From Lachnospiraceae bacterium (GTDB lineage: Bacteria > Bacillota > Clostridia > Lachnospirales > Lachnospiraceae), in NCBI GenBank assembly GCA_018384375.1, contig JAHAYJ010000060.1, positions 33,172-97,171 on the forward strand: DNA of 64,000 bases. The letters run 5' to 3'. Each line of letters starts with the position of its first letter. Within the stretch, counting starts at the first letter, position 1. Of this stretch, positions 29,939 to 41,347 are shown piece by piece. The translations under genes were made by a program, and so were the position numbers. The notes beneath the pieces are model-generated. The model worked only from the letters and a program-made list of their open reading frames with translations, made no database searches and was not told the DNA's origin.

Positions 29939-31045
29939 ATGAAAAGAAGCTTGCACGAAAGGGCTAAAGCATTTTTTATCAATATGGGACGCAAAAGCAG
30001 GATATTGAAAGGACCTGCAATTCTGGGTCTTGCTTTCAGTATGCTTTTGCACCGGATATTTGAATATTGTCGAAAAGGAACGAAACGTTTTATCTGTGCA
30101 GCGTTCGTATTGCTTTGCTTTATGGCAGGTAACAGCTTTGCTTATCCGGTGTTCCAGGAGGAAAGTGGATTTGTATCCGGGGAGGATAAGGAAAAAATGA
30201 TTACTGCGGTGCCCGATTCGGATATTGTTCTTGCGGATGAACAACAGATTACCTATGATGATCTTGAAATCCTGGAGGATGAGGATGTACTTGAAGGATA
30301 TGATGATGCAGAACTTCATGGAATGGAAGATGCCGACAAATACCTTTTAGATGAAATCCTTGATGAAAAGGTTGAAGAGCAGCTTTCGGAAAATGCTGAG
30401 AGTGAAAGCGAAGGGACACAGTTATCTGAGGATGAAATAAAGGAAGAAAAAACAAAAACCGAATTTTCAAGGGATGACTGGAAGCTTGTACTGATTAATA
30501 AACAGCATCCTGTTCCGGAGAACTATGAATTTACCTTGGGTAAAATTAAGACAATTAAAGGTGAAATGCAATGTGACGAGAGAATTATTGAGGAACTGCT
30601 GGGAATGATGCAGGCAGCAAGAGATGAAGGGGTGAACCTTGCTATCTGTTCTCCGTACAGGGACTTGAACAGGCAGGAAATTCTCTTCAACAGAAAGATA
30701 AAAGCCTATATGGAAAAGGGAATGTCCTACATGGATGCCTATTCCCTTTCTTCTCAGGCAGTTACTGTGCCGGGGGCAAGTGAGCATCAGATCGGACTAG
30801 CCATTGATATTGTATCGGATACCTATCTTACCCTGGATGAAGGCTTTGCAGACACAGATGCCGGGAAATGGCTGGAGGAGCATTGCAGCGAGTATGGATT
30901 TATCCTGAGGTATCCAAAAGGAAAGGAATATATTACCAGTATTGAATTCGAACCGTGGCATTTTCGTTATGTTGGAAAGGAAGCCGCGGAAATCATTATG
31001 AAAGAGGGACTTTGTCTCGAAGAATTCTGGGATAAGTATCTGTAG
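29939..31045 (+). CDS. D-alanyl-D-alanine carboxypeptidase, M15B/VanY-like, with acidic linker
   Basis: SEHQIGLAIDIVSD and FEPWHFRYVG zinc-peptidase motifs; TM then Asp/Glu-rich region. Confidence 0.88.
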   Translation: MKRSLHERAKAFFINMGRKSRILKGPAILGLAFSMLLHRIFEYCRKGTKRFICAAFVLLCFMAGNSFAYPVFQEESGFVSGEDKEKMITAVPDSDIVLADEQQITYDDLEILEDEDVLEGYDDAELHGMEDADKYLLDEILDEKVEEQLSENAESESEGTQLSEDEIKEEKTKTEFSRDDWKLVLINKQHPVPENYEFTLGKIKTIKGEMQCDERIIEELLGMMQAARDEGVNLAICSPYRDLNRQEILFNRKIKAYMEKGMSYMDAYSLSSQAVTVPGASEHQIGLAIDIVSDTYLTLDEGFADTDAGKWLEEHCSEYGFILRYPKGKEYITSIEFEPWHFRYVGKEAAEIIMKEGLCLEEFWDKYL

Positions 31046-31063
31046 AATTCTTAAGGAGGATTT

Positions 31064-32197
31064 ATGTATCGGTTGTTACGGCAGGAAGGCAGAGCGAAGC
31101 GTGGTGAATTCACAACCGTTCATGGAGTGATACAGACGCCGGTATTTATGAATGTCGGAACGGTGGCAGCAATTAAGGGGGCTGTATCGACAGAAGATTT
31201 GGAACAGATCGGTACACAGGTGGAGCTTTCCAATACCTATCACCTTCATGTAAGACCGGGAGACAAAATTATAAAACAGCTTGGCGGACTTCATAAGTTT
31301 ATGTCCTGGAATAAGCCGATTTTGACAGACTCGGGTGGCTTTCAGGTCTTTTCCCTGGCGGGACTGCGAAAAATCAAGGAAGAAGGCGTTTATTTCAATT
31401 CCCATATTGACGGACGGAAAATTTTTATGGGCCCGGAGGAGAGCATGCAGATCCAGTCGAATCTGGCTTCCACAATAGCCATGGCATTTGATGAATGCCC
31501 CTCCAGTCGTGCCGAACGTAATTATGTACAGGCCTCTGTGGAGCGTACGACAAGGTGGCTCGAGCGATGCAAAAAAGAAATGAGCAGGCTCAATGGTCTG
31601 GAAGATACCATCAATAAGAAGCAGCTGCTCTTTGGAATTAATCAGGGGGCTGTGTTTGCGGATATCCGTATTGAACATGCAAAGAGAATTGCACAGATGG
31701 AACTGGATGGATATGCAATCGGAGGTCTGGCAGTTGGTGAAAGCCATGAGGAAATGTATTATATTCTGGAAGAGACTGTACCGCATCTTCCCGTAGATAA
31801 GCCTACTTATCTGATGGGGGTCGGAACTCCTGCCAATATTTTGGAGGGAGTAGAAAGAGGAATTGATTTCTTTGACTGTGTATATCCAAGCAGAAACGGA
31901 AGACATGGACACCTGTATACAAATCATGGGAAAATCAATCTCTTCAATGCAAAGTATGAATTGGATGAAAGACCGATAGAGGAAGGCTGTCAGTGCCCTG
32001 CATGCAGACGGTATTCCCGTGCCTATATCAGACATTTGCTAAAAGCCAAGGAAATGCTGGGAATGCGACTTTGTGTAACCCATAACTTATATTTTTATAA
32101 TAAAATGATGGAAGAAATCAGAGGCGCGCTGGACAAGGGTGAATTCGCTTCCTATAAAAAGAGTAAGCTTGACGGAATGGCAGCCGGTGAAGACTGA
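31064..32197 (+). CDS. tgt: tRNA-guanine transglycosylase
   Basis: TPVFMNVGTVAAIKG, LSNTYHLHVRPGD, LTDSGGFQVFSL, DECPSSRAERNYVQASVERTTRWLERC, CXCX2C zinc site CQCPACRRYSRAYIRHLL. Confidence 0.98.
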   Translation: MYRLLRQEGRAKRGEFTTVHGVIQTPVFMNVGTVAAIKGAVSTEDLEQIGTQVELSNTYHLHVRPGDKIIKQLGGLHKFMSWNKPILTDSGGFQVFSLAGLRKIKEEGVYFNSHIDGRKIFMGPEESMQIQSNLASTIAMAFDECPSSRAERNYVQASVERTTRWLERCKKEMSRLNGLEDTINKKQLLFGINQGAVFADIRIEHAKRIAQMELDGYAIGGLAVGESHEEMYYILEETVPHLPVDKPTYLMGVGTPANILEGVERGIDFFDCVYPSRNGRHGHLYTNHGKINLFNAKYELDERPIEEGCQCPACRRYSRAYIRHLLKAKEMLGMRLCVTHNLYFYNKMMEEIRGALDKGEFASYKKSKLDGMAAGED

Positions 32198-32222
32198 CAG
32201 ATGACAAAAAACGGAAAAGGAC

Positions 32223-32251
32223 TTGTTTTTCGTATGTTAATTGTGTATTAT
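32223..32251 (+). promoter_or_regulatory. Predicted promoter upstream of yajC
   Basis: TTGTTT - 17 nt - TATTAT. Confidence 0.45.
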
Positions 32252-32288
32252 ATTTACTAGACTTGAAAGAAAGCAGGAGGAAATTGAA

Positions 32289-32603
32289 ATGGGCATTTTA
32301 GCAGCAGAGACAGCCGGCAATGCAGCTGGCGGTGGTCTTATCATGATTATCTATATTGTTCTTATTTTTGGATTTTTATATTTTTTCATGATTCGTCCGC
32401 AAAAGAAGGAACAAAAGCAAAAGACAGCCATGTTATCCGCCCTTGAGGTAGGTGATTGTATCCTTACCAGCAGCGGTTTTTATGGAATCGTCATAGATAT
32501 TACGGATGATACAGTAATTGTAGAGTTTGGTAATAACAAGAATTGCCGTATTCCTATGCAGAAGGCCGCAATCGCACAGGTTGAAAAGGCAGATGCAGAA
32601 TAA
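32289..32603 (+). CDS. yajC: Preprotein translocase subunit YajC
   Basis: Single TM, YFFMIRPQKKEQKQKTAMLSALEVGDCILTSSGFYGIVIDI. Start 32289 after AGGAGG. Confidence 0.93.
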   Translation: MGILAAETAGNAAGGGLIMIIYIVLIFGFLYFFMIRPQKKEQKQKTAMLSALEVGDCILTSSGFYGIVIDITDDTVIVEFGNNKNCRIPMQKAAIAQVEKADAE

Positions 32604-32624
32604 AGAAGGTTGGTTTTGGAAGTG

Positions 32625-32654
32625 AGGCGCAGCAAGTTCTGCGCCTTGTTTTAT
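32625..32654 (+). terminator. Rho-independent terminator-like hairpin after yajC
   Basis: AGGCGCAG-caagtt-CTGCGCCT followed by TGTTTTAT. Confidence 0.7.
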
Positions 32655-32681
32655 AGGGAATAAACTGGAGGATGAGGGAAA

Positions 32682-33767
32682 ATGAATCTGAATATCGTGT
32701 GTATTCCGGGGGATGGAATCGGACCGGAAATCGTAACAGAAGCAAAGAAGGTACTTGAAAAGGTTGCCCGGGTATATGGACATGAGATTTCCTATCAAGA
32801 TATTTTAATGGGCGGTGCCTCGATCGATGTACACGGTGTGCCGCTTACGGATGAAGCAATTGCTACAGCCAAGGAAGCGGATGCTGTGCTTATGGGATCC
32901 ATCGGTGGAAATACGACAACCTCGCCGTGGTACAAGCTGGCACCGAATCTTCGCCCCGAGGCAGGCCTTTTAAAACTGCGTAAGGAACTCAGACTCTTTG
33001 CTAATTTGCGCCCGGCAATTCTTTATGAAGAGCTTTCCGATGCCTGTCCTTTGAGAAAGGATATCAGTGAGGAAGGGTTTGACATGCTGATTATGAGAGA
33101 ACTTACAGGCGGACTTTACTTTGGGGAACGATATACTACGGAGGAAAACGGCGTTAGGAAGGCTGTTGATACGCTTACATATGACGAAAACGAAATTCGA
33201 AGGATTGCCATTAAGGGTTTTGATATTGCCATGAAGCGCAGAAAGAAGGTTACCAGCGTTGATAAGGCGAATGTTCTTGATTCCTCCAGATTATGGCGAA
33301 AAGTGGTTGAGGAAGTAGCGGTAGATTATCCTGAGGTTACCTTGGAGCATATGCTGGTTGACAACTGCGCAATGCAGCTCGTAAAGGATCCGGCACAATT
33401 TGATGTGATCCTGACAGAGAATATGTTTGGTGATATTCTTTCCGATGAGGCCAGTATGGTGACTGGGTCAATCGGAATGCTGGCTTCAGCGTCCTTAAAT
33501 GACAGCAAATTTGGATTATATGAGCCAAGCCACGGCTCAGCACCGGATATTGCGGGAAAAGGAATTGCCAATCCCATCGCAACCATCCTTTCTGCGGCTA
33601 TGATGCTGCGATACTCCTTTGATCTTGACAAGGAAGCGGATGCCATTGAGGCTGCTGTAAAGAGCGTGCTGAAGAAGGGCTATCGCACGGTAGATATTAT
33701 GTCAGAGGGATGTACGCAGGTTGGTTGTAAGGAAATGGGTGATCTGTTAGCTGATGAAATCAGATAA
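32682..33767 (+). CDS. leuB: 3-isopropylmalate dehydrogenase
   Basis: [76 protein letters not shown]. Confidence 0.97.
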   Translation: MNLNIVCIPGDGIGPEIVTEAKKVLEKVARVYGHEISYQDILMGGASIDVHGVPLTDEAIATAKEADAVLMGSIGGNTTTSPWYKLAPNLRPEAGLLKLRKELRLFANLRPAILYEELSDACPLRKDISEEGFDMLIMRELTGGLYFGERYTTEENGVRKAVDTLTYDENEIRRIAIKGFDIAMKRRKKVTSVDKANVLDSSRLWRKVVEEVAVDYPEVTLEHMLVDNCAMQLVKDPAQFDVILTENMFGDILSDEASMVTGSIGMLASASLNDSKFGLYEPSHGSAPDIAGKGIANPIATILSAAMMLRYSFDLDKEADAIEAAVKSVLKKGYRTVDIMSEGCTQVGCKEMGDLLADEIR

Positions 33768-35379
33768 ATTCAGTACAAGTAAAATTGAAAAAGCAGCTTT
33801 TGTTGTTCTGTTTGCAGTGATGGCAGTGTATTACTGCTGGCGCATGTTTGCCCTGACTCCCTGGTATGATGAATTGTATACCTATTACTGTTTTATCAGT
33901 AAGGGGCCGGTTTATGCAGCGATTCACTGGCCACTTCCCAATAACCATGTGGGATATTCCGTCCTGTCGGGTTTCCTTGATATGTTCGGGAATTCATATA
34001 TTGGACTCAGGGGTGTTTCTTATCTTTGCGCACTTGCCAATATGGTGCTTATTTACCGGATTTCCGGAAAAATATTTAAGGGAATTCTACCGTTTTGCAC
34101 AGTTTTGCTTTATATTTCCATGAATCTGGTTAACCAGATGGCAGTCCAGGGAAGAGGATATACACTTGGGATTACCTGCTTTCTTACCGCATGGCTTTGT
34201 ATGGAAGAAATTTGCGGGAACGGGCAGGTCAGGAAAAGACTCTTTATTATTTACGCATGCTCTTTGACACTCGGACTATATGCAGTTTCCAGTCATGTAT
34301 ACTGGGTAGTACCTTTATGCCTCGCAGGAGGCTGCTACTTATTGATTCTTGCAATCCGGGAAAAAAAAGAGAATGGAAGTGTGTTCAAGAGTCAATTCGG
34401 AAAGCAACTGATTCGGCTGATTGTAGCCTCTGTTGCAGCAGCACTTGCAACAGTATTTCTTTACACGCTGATCTGGCTTGCAATCGGCTCCAATCTTCTT
34501 GTAAAAGAAGAAAACAGTATTTATTTTGGGCTCAGTCACATAGAAATGATTATGAAAGCTCCGTTTTCTGCCATTCATCGTGGTATGGAATACATGCTGG
34601 ATACTCCATATATCCAGAGTGAGGAACGGGCCGGCTTCCTCGGAAGACTGGGAGGCTTTTTCGTATCACTTTCGAACTATTTTTATGGATCACTGGGAAA
34701 GCCATTGATTTTGATCTGGCTGATTGGAATCGGTTATCTTCTGATAAATGTTTTCAGAAGGATTCGTTTGGGAAATCGTGAAAAACTGCTTTCTCAGCTG
34801 ATATTACTGTCAGAGATTGTGTTTGTTCCGATTTGCCTGCTGATTCAGTGTAAACGTCCTTATTACCGGGTGTTCACGTACGGAGGGGTATTGCTAGCCA
34901 TTCTTATCGTGATGCTTCTGAATGCACTTTTGGAATATATTCTGGAGCATGGGAAGCAGGAGGGAAACGAAAAAAAACTGTGTACAGTATTGCTTCTTCT
35001 AATTGTTCTGTGGTGTGCAAAATGCTTCTTTTCACCGGAGTATCATGCACAGTATGGGCAGATGGAATATGAAATCCAGGATGCTTTCCGGCATGGAGAG
35101 ATTACAAAGGAAGGGCACTATTGTGTCACTGACTGCAATCAGGAATATCTTTTCTATTTTCTTTACGGTATCCGCTGCGAGAACAGGCAGATTGAAGGAT
35201 CGGATATGGTGCTTCTTGACAAAAGAATGACAGATCCGGACTTTACGGAAATGGTATGGGAGTTCTATCATTATTATGATACTATTCCCTGGAAATATAT
35301 AGAAGAAAACATGCAGATTACCTATGAAAACAATAATTATATATTATATACACGAAAGGAAGAGGAGAACGAAAAATGA
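33754..35379 (+). CDS. Polytopic membrane protein, GT-C glycosyltransferase-like
   Basis: Many TM segments; first-loop acidic motif [13 protein letters not shown] and [10 protein letters not shown] typical of GT-C folds; overlaps leuB and ilvD. Confidence 0.6.
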   Translation: MKSDKFSTSKIEKAAFVVLFAVMAVYYCWRMFALTPWYDELYTYYCFISKGPVYAAIHWPLPNNHVGYSVLSGFLDMFGNSYIGLRGVSYLCALANMVLIYRISGKIFKGILPFCTVLLYISMNLVNQMAVQGRGYTLGITCFLTAWLCMEEICGNGQVRKRLFIIYACSLTLGLYAVSSHVYWVVPLCLAGGCYLLILAIREKKENGSVFKSQFGKQLIRLIVASVAAALATVFLYTLIWLAIGSNLLVKEENSIYFGLSHIEMIMKAPFSAIHRGMEYMLDTPYIQSEERAGFLGRLGGFFVSLSNYFYGSLGKPLILIWLIGIGYLLINVFRRIRLGNREKLLSQLILLSEIVFVPICLLIQCKRPYYRVFTYGGVLLAILIVMLLNALLEYILEHGKQEGNEKKLCTVLLLLIVLWCAKCFFSPEYHAQYGQMEYEIQDAFRHGEITKEGHYCVTDCNQEYLFYFLYGIRCENRQIEGSDMVLLDKRMTDPDFTEMVWEFYHYYDTIPWKYIEENMQITYENNNYILYTRKEEENEK

Positions 35380-37049
35380 GAAGTGATTCCGTAAAAACGG
35401 GGACTGCGCAGGCACCCCACAGAAGCCTTTTTAATGCACTGGGCTATACAGAAGAAGAAAGAAGACGGCCATTGATCGGTATTGTCAATTCGTATAATGA
35501 GATTGTACCCGGTCATATGAATCTGGATAAAATTACGGAGGCGGTAAAGCTTGGTGTAGCTATGGCAGGCGGTACGCCCGTAGTATTTCCTGCAATTGCG
35601 GTTTGTGACGGAATCGCAATGGGGCATGTGGGCATGAAATATTCTCTGGTTACCAGAGATTTGATTGCGGATTCTACGGAGTGTATGGCAATGGCACATG
35701 GCTTTGACGGTCTTGTATGTATTCCCAACTGTGATAAGAATGTCCCGGGATTGTTAATGGCTGCTGCAAGAGTAAATATTCCTACCATTTTTGTATCCGG
35801 TGGCCCTATGCTGGCAGGACATGTACATGGACAAAAGAGAAGCTTATCTTCCATGTTCGAGGCAGTAGGAAGCGTAGCGGCAGGTTCTATGAGTATGGAG
35901 GAACTGTGTGAGTTTGAAGAAAAGGTTTGTCCTACCTGCGGATCCTGCTCCGGTATGTATACTGCAAATTCCATGAATTGTCTGACAGAAGCATTGGGAA
36001 TGGGACTTGGAGGAAATGGAACAATTCCGGCAGTTTATTCTGAAAGAATTCGTCTCGCAAAGCATGCAGGAATGAAGATTATGGAGCTTGTGGAGAAGAA
36101 TATCAGACCAAGAGATATCATGACAGAAAAAGCCTTTTTAAATGCTCTTACGGTTGATATGGCACTTGGCTGTTCCACGAATTCCATGCTGCATCTTCCG
36201 GCTATTGCGCATGAAGCCGGTGTTGATCTGAACCTGGATATTGCAAATGAATTGTCCGCCAAGACACCGAATCTTTGTCATCTTGCACCGGCAGGCCCTA
36301 CCTATATGGAGGATCTGAATGAGGCAGGCGGTGTCTATGCGGTTATGAATGAACTGACAAAGAAAAATCTGCTGTACCTTGATCTTATTACAGTGACAGG
36401 CAAGACAGTGGGAGAAAATATCAGTGGGGCAGTCAATAAAAATCCGGATGTGATCAGACCTGTGGAGAATCCTTATTCACAGACAGGTGGTATTGCAGTC
36501 CTTAAGGGGAATCTGGCACCGGATTCCGGTGTTGTTAAGCGCTCCGCTGTTGTGCCTGAGATGATGGTACACGAAGGTCCGGCAAGAGTTTTCGATTGTG
36601 AGGAGGATGCGATTGCTGCCATCAAAGGTGGAAAAATCGTGGCAGGTGATGTTGTTGTGATCCGTTATGAGGGCCCTAAAGGAGGACCCGGAATGCGGGA
36701 AATGTTGAATCCTACATCAGCGATAGCGGGAATGGGGCTTGGATCCAGCGTTGCACTGATTACAGACGGACGCTTCTCAGGCGCATCAAGAGGTGCATCG
36801 ATCGGACATGTCTCTCCGGAAGCGGCAGTAGGTGGTCCGATTGCCCTGGTGGAAGAGGGAGATATCATCAGCATTAACATTCCTGACAACACGTTGAATG
36901 TAAAGATATCAGACGAGGAAATGGCTAAGAGAAGAGAAAAATGGCAGCCCAGAGAGCCCAAAGTCACAACCGGCTATCTGGCAAGATACAGAGAGATGGT
37001 AACCAGTGGAAACAGAGGAGCTATTTTAGAGATTCCGCATAAAAATTGA
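35376..37049 (+). CDS. ilvD: Dihydroxy-acid dehydratase
   Basis: [92 protein letters not shown]. Confidence 0.98.
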   Translation: MRSDSVKTGTAQAPHRSLFNALGYTEEERRRPLIGIVNSYNEIVPGHMNLDKITEAVKLGVAMAGGTPVVFPAIAVCDGIAMGHVGMKYSLVTRDLIADSTECMAMAHGFDGLVCIPNCDKNVPGLLMAAARVNIPTIFVSGGPMLAGHVHGQKRSLSSMFEAVGSVAAGSMSMEELCEFEEKVCPTCGSCSGMYTANSMNCLTEALGMGLGGNGTIPAVYSERIRLAKHAGMKIMELVEKNIRPRDIMTEKAFLNALTVDMALGCSTNSMLHLPAIAHEAGVDLNLDIANELSAKTPNLCHLAPAGPTYMEDLNEAGGVYAVMNELTKKNLLYLDLITVTGKTVGENISGAVNKNPDVIRPVENPYSQTGGIAVLKGNLAPDSGVVKRSAVVPEMMVHEGPARVFDCEEDAIAAIKGGKIVAGDVVVIRYEGPKGGPGMREMLNPTSAIAGMGLGSSVALITDGRFSGASRGASIGHVSPEAAVGGPIALVEEGDIISINIPDNTLNVKISDEEMAKRREKWQPREPKVTTGYLARYREMVTSGNRGAILEIPHKN

Positions 37050-37076
37050 TCAAAGCTTTTGCAGGAGGAAGAGAAA

Positions 37077-38756
37077 ATGCAGCTGACAGGTGCTGAAATT
37101 GTTATAGAATGTCTGAAGGAACAGGGGGTAGATACGGTTTTTGGATATCCCGGCGGTACCATCCTGAATGTATACGATGCTTTGTATCAGAGAGGGGACG
37201 GAATTAACCATATTCTGACGTCACATGAGCAGGGAGCTGCCCATGCTGCAGATGGCTATGCGAGAGCGACCGGAAAGGTAGGTGTCTGTATGGCAACCAG
37301 CGGGCCGGGAGCAACAAATCTTGTAACCGGAATTGCGACTGCATATATGGATTCTGTGCCAATGGTTGCAATTACCTGTAATGTGGTTTTACCGCTTCTT
37401 GGAAAGGACACCTTTCAGGAGGTTGATATTGCCGGTGTAACTATGCCGATCACCAAGCATGGCTACATAGTAAAGGACGTTACAAAGCTTGCAGATACCA
37501 TAAGAAAGGCATTTTCCATAGCGAGGGAAGGGCGTCCGGGACCGGTACTGGTGGACATTACCAAGGATGTGACTGCCAATAAATGTGAGTATGAAAAAAT
37601 GGTTCCACTTCCGGCAAAAAACATTTCCAGGTATACAAGAGAGGACATTGAAGAGGCAGTAGAACTGATCAAGGCATCCAAGCGTCCGTTCATCTATGTG
37701 GGTGGGGGCGCAGTAATATCAGGAGCTTCTAAGGAGGTCCGGGAGCTTTCAAAACTGATGGACGCACCGGTATGTGATACGCTGATGGGCAAAGGTGTTA
37801 TGGACGGACATGATGATTACTATACGGGGATGATCGGCATGCATGGAACAAAAGCGTCGAATCTGGGCGTGAGTGAATGCGATCTCCTGGTTGCATTAGG
37901 GGCGAGGTTCTCAGACCGTGTCATCGGGAATGCTTCCATGTTTGCTTCACGGGCAAAGATACTTCATATTGATATTGATGCTGCGGAAATCAATAAAAAT
38001 ATTAAGTCAGCGGCCTCTGTCGTCGGGGATTTGAAGGATATTCTCCAAAAAATCAATAAAGAGTTGCCACAGATGGAACATAAAGAGTGGAACCTACATA
38101 TAAAAGAATTAAAAGAAAAATATCCCCTCAACTATGAGAAAGGAGTTCTTTCCTGCCCCTATATCATGGAAGAGATTGACAGGATAACAGAAGGAAAGGC
38201 TCTTATTACCACAGATGTAGGGCAGCATCAGATGTGGGCAGCACAGTACTATAAGTATTCAGAGCCCAGAACCTTTTTGTCATCCGGCGGACTTGGGACA
38301 ATGGGCTATGGTCTTGGCGCATGCATTGGAGCAAAAATGGGAAGGCCAGATAAAATCTGTATTAACATTGCAGGCGATGGCTGTTTCCGTATGAATATGA
38401 ATGAACTTGCAACGGCAAGCAGGTATAACATTCCGATCATTGAAGTGGTGATTAATAATCATGTTCTGGGAATGGTAAGACAGTGGCAGACACTTTTCTA
38501 TGAAAAGAGATATTCCCAGACGGTATTAAATGATGGCGTAGATTTCTGCCTGGTTGCCAAGGGACTTGGTTGTGAAGCAATTCGTGTGACAAAGAAAGAA
38601 GAGGTTGCAGATGCGATCACACGTGCGATAGAGATGAAAAAGCCTGTTCTGATCGAATGTATTATTCCGGAGGATGATAAAGTATTCCCTATGGTTCCTG
38701 CAGGTGCGCCGATCAGTGAAGTATTTGATGCAACGGATTTGGAAAAGAAAAAATGA
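37077..38756 (+). CDS. ilvB: Acetolactate synthase large subunit
   Basis: MQLTGAEIVIECLKEQGVDTVFGYPGGTILNVYDAL, HEQGAAHAADGYARATGKVGVCMATSGPGATNLVTGIA; TPP motif NIAGDGCFRMNMNELATASRYNIPII. Confidence 0.97.
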   Translation: MQLTGAEIVIECLKEQGVDTVFGYPGGTILNVYDALYQRGDGINHILTSHEQGAAHAADGYARATGKVGVCMATSGPGATNLVTGIATAYMDSVPMVAITCNVVLPLLGKDTFQEVDIAGVTMPITKHGYIVKDVTKLADTIRKAFSIAREGRPGPVLVDITKDVTANKCEYEKMVPLPAKNISRYTREDIEEAVELIKASKRPFIYVGGGAVISGASKEVRELSKLMDAPVCDTLMGKGVMDGHDDYYTGMIGMHGTKASNLGVSECDLLVALGARFSDRVIGNASMFASRAKILHIDIDAAEINKNIKSAASVVGDLKDILQKINKELPQMEHKEWNLHIKELKEKYPLNYEKGVLSCPYIMEEIDRITEGKALITTDVGQHQMWAAQYYKYSEPRTFLSSGGLGTMGYGLGACIGAKMGRPDKICINIAGDGCFRMNMNELATASRYNIPIIEVVINNHVLGMVRQWQTLFYEKRYSQTVLNDGVDFCLVAKGLGCEAIRVTKKEEVADAITRAIEMKKPVLIECIIPEDDKVFPMVPAGAPISEVFDATDLEKKK

Positions 38757-40153
38757 AAAAAAATGTTTTAAAGGGAGCAGGCATCGGAATTTCCATTGTT
38801 CTTTTGTCGATCATTGCAATGTATCTGGGACTGTCATTTTATTATGGAGACGGTTTCAGCTACGGCACATGGATCAATGGTGTTTATTGCACCGGAAAGA
38901 GTATCAATGAAGTTAACGATGAGCTCACAAGGCAGTGGAATTATGACGGACTTACCATTACAGACAGTGATGGTAAGTCTTATGCAATTTTACCGGAGGA
39001 TGTCAACCTTACCTTTGATTATGAGAGGACGCTGGAGTTGTATCTGCAGAAACAGAATCCCTATTTGTGGGTGGATAACCTCATGAAAAAGACAGATGAG
39101 AGGCGGCTTGAACCGGAGGTTTCTTATGATGAAGCTGTTTTCAATCAGATCGTGGAGGCAATGCCTTTTTTTCATGGGAAAAGAGATGAAGATCGTGTTG
39201 TGCAGATTGAAAAGGGAGAGACGGGATATATACTCATCAATGAAAGAGCCCATGTCCTTAATGAGGAAAAGACCAGAGAGCTGATCAGGACCGCGTTTGA
39301 TACTTTTGAAACAGAACTTGATCTGGAGAAAGAAGGATGCTATGCAGATCTTGAACTGTCACCGGAGATGAGGCAGGAACTTGCATTGTGGGAAAAGCTT
39401 AAGGAATACCAGGACTGTAGGATAATCTATCAATTTGGAGATGAACTGGTTCCCATTGATGCGGGAGTTGTATGTAATTGGCTAAAGACAGATGAGCAGG
39501 GAAATTTTGTCTACGACGAGACTGGAAATCTGTGTACGGATGAGGAAAAGTTGTATGATTTTGTAGACCGGCTGGCAGATGAATATGATACGGTTGGCGC
39601 GGAAAGACAGTTCCGGGCAACCAGAGGGGAGATCGTCACAGTCAAAGGAGGAACCTATGGAAATAAAATTGACAGAAAAGCAGAAAAGGAGTATCTTTTA
39701 GCAGCTTTTCAGGAAAAGAGGGAAGAAACTCACATTCCGGTCTATACACAGATGGCGCAAAAGCAAGGAAAGGATGATATCGGAGATACCTATATCGAAG
39801 TAGATATGACAAATCAGATGATGTATTACTACGTTGAGGGCAAGCTTGAAATTGAAACGCCGGTAGTGACGGGGAACATTTCTTTGAGAAGAGGAACACC
39901 GGAGGGTACCAACTATGTTTACAATAAGCAGAAAAACAGAATCTTGCGGGGAGAGGATTATGCGACACCGGTAGCTTACTGGATACCTGTAAGAGGAGCA
40001 ATCGGCATTCATGATGCGTCCTGGAGAAGCAAGTATGGAGGAGAGATCTATAAGACTAATGGTTCCCATGGTTGTATCAACACACCGCTTGAGGAGGTTG
40101 CTAAGCTTTATGATATGGTAGAGATCGGAACCCCTTGTGTGATGTTTTATTAA
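38753..40153 (+). CDS. L,D-transpeptidase (YkuD) with N-terminal TM and peptidoglycan-binding-like region
   Basis: IEVDMTNQMMYYYVEGKLEIETPVVTGN; catalytic IGIHDASW...TNGSHGCINTPLEEVAKLYDMVEIGTPCVMF. Confidence 0.92.
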   Translation: MKKNVLKGAGIGISIVLLSIIAMYLGLSFYYGDGFSYGTWINGVYCTGKSINEVNDELTRQWNYDGLTITDSDGKSYAILPEDVNLTFDYERTLELYLQKQNPYLWVDNLMKKTDERRLEPEVSYDEAVFNQIVEAMPFFHGKRDEDRVVQIEKGETGYILINERAHVLNEEKTRELIRTAFDTFETELDLEKEGCYADLELSPEMRQELALWEKLKEYQDCRIIYQFGDELVPIDAGVVCNWLKTDEQGNFVYDETGNLCTDEEKLYDFVDRLADEYDTVGAERQFRATRGEIVTVKGGTYGNKIDRKAEKEYLLAAFQEKREETHIPVYTQMAQKQGKDDIGDTYIEVDMTNQMMYYYVEGKLEIETPVVTGNISLRRGTPEGTNYVYNKQKNRILRGEDYATPVAYWIPVRGAIGIHDASWRSKYGGEIYKTNGSHGCINTPLEEVAKLYDMVEIGTPCVMFY

Positions 40154-40158
40154 AGCAG

Positions 40159-40187
40159 TTGACTAAAGTGCTAAATACGTTTAAAAT
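40159..40187 (+). promoter_or_regulatory. Predicted sigma-A-type promoter for serC-serA
   Basis: TTGACT - 17 nt - TAAAAT. Confidence 0.6.
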
Positions 40188-40239
40188 ATTTCCCAGATGT
40201 TTTTATTTCGGTACAAACCGTTAACAGGAGGAGAGAGAA

Positions 40240-41322
40240 GTGTCCAGAGTGTATAACTTTTCAGCAGGTCCGGCAGTTTTACCTGAAGAAGTATTAAAAG
40301 AAGCTGCAGATGAGATGTTAGATTACAGAGGATCAGGCATGTCCGTTATGGAGATGAGCCACAGATCCAAGGTTTATGACAACATTATCAAGGAGGCAGA
40401 GGCTGATTTAAGGGAACTTATGAATATTCCCGATAACTATAAAGTATTGTTTCTGCAGGGCGGAGCAAGCCAGCAGTTTGCAATGATTCCCATGAATCTG
40501 ATGAAAAACAAAAAGGCGGCTTATATTGTAACCGGCCAGTGGGCAAAAAAGGCTTATCAGGAGGCGAAGATTTACGGTGAAGCAGTTGAGGTAGCTTCTT
40601 CTGCAGATAAGACCTTTTCTTATATTCCGGATTGCTCTGATCTTCCCATTCCCGAAGATGCTGATTATGTATACATTTGTGAAAATAATACAATTTATGG
40701 TACAAAGTTTAAAGAATTACCCAATACCAAGGGACATACTCTGGTAGCAGATGTTTCTTCATGCTTCCTTTCAGAGCCTGTTGATGTAAGCAAATATGGT
40801 GTGATTTATGGTGGTGTGCAGAAGAATATCGGACCTGCAGGTGTGGTGATCGTTATTATCAGAGAAGACTTGATCACAGAAGATACCTTACCCGGAACGC
40901 CTACTATGCTGAAATATAAGATTCACGCAGATGCACAGTCACTTTATAATACTCCTCCGGCATATGGAATTTATATTTGTGGCAAGGTATTCAAATGGTT
41001 AAAAAAGCGTGGCGGCCTTGCGGCAATGAAGGAATATAATGAAAAGAAGGCAAAGGTTCTGTATGATTTCCTTGATGAAAGTAAACTTTTTAAGGGAACT
41101 GTCAGAAAGGAAGACCGCTCCCTGATGAATGTTCCGTTTGTGACAGGAAGTGAAGAGCTTGACGCAAAATTTGTAAAGGAAGCAAAGGAAGCAGGCTTTG
41201 AAAATCTGAAGGGACACAGAACCGTGGGTGGTATGCGTGCAAGTATTTACAATGCTATGCCGATTGAAGGCGTTGAAAAGCTGGTTGCCTTCATGAGAGA
41301 GTTTGAGAAAAATAATGCATAA
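40240..41322 (+). CDS. serC: Phosphoserine aminotransferase (GTG start)
   Basis: VYNFSAGPAVLPEEVLKEAADEMLDYRGSGMSVMEMSHRSK, LFLQGGASQQFAMIPMNL, YGGVQKNIGPAGVVIVIIRE. Confidence 0.98.
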   Translation: MSRVYNFSAGPAVLPEEVLKEAADEMLDYRGSGMSVMEMSHRSKVYDNIIKEAEADLRELMNIPDNYKVLFLQGGASQQFAMIPMNLMKNKKAAYIVTGQWAKKAYQEAKIYGEAVEVASSADKTFSYIPDCSDLPIPEDADYVYICENNTIYGTKFKELPNTKGHTLVADVSSCFLSEPVDVSKYGVIYGGVQKNIGPAGVVIVIIREDLITEDTLPGTPTMLKYKIHADAQSLYNTPPAYGIYICGKVFKWLKKRGGLAAMKEYNEKKAKVLYDFLDESKLFKGTVRKEDRSLMNVPFVTGSEELDAKFVKEAKEAGFENLKGHRTVGGMRASIYNAMPIEGVEKLVAFMREFEKNNA

Positions 41323-41347
41323 TTTTGGATATTAAGGAGAAAATGAA

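Noticed and set aside
31076-32035. 319-aa reverse ORF opposite tgt
   Set aside because: Shadow ORF fully antisense to a highly conserved gene; no domain or RBS support.
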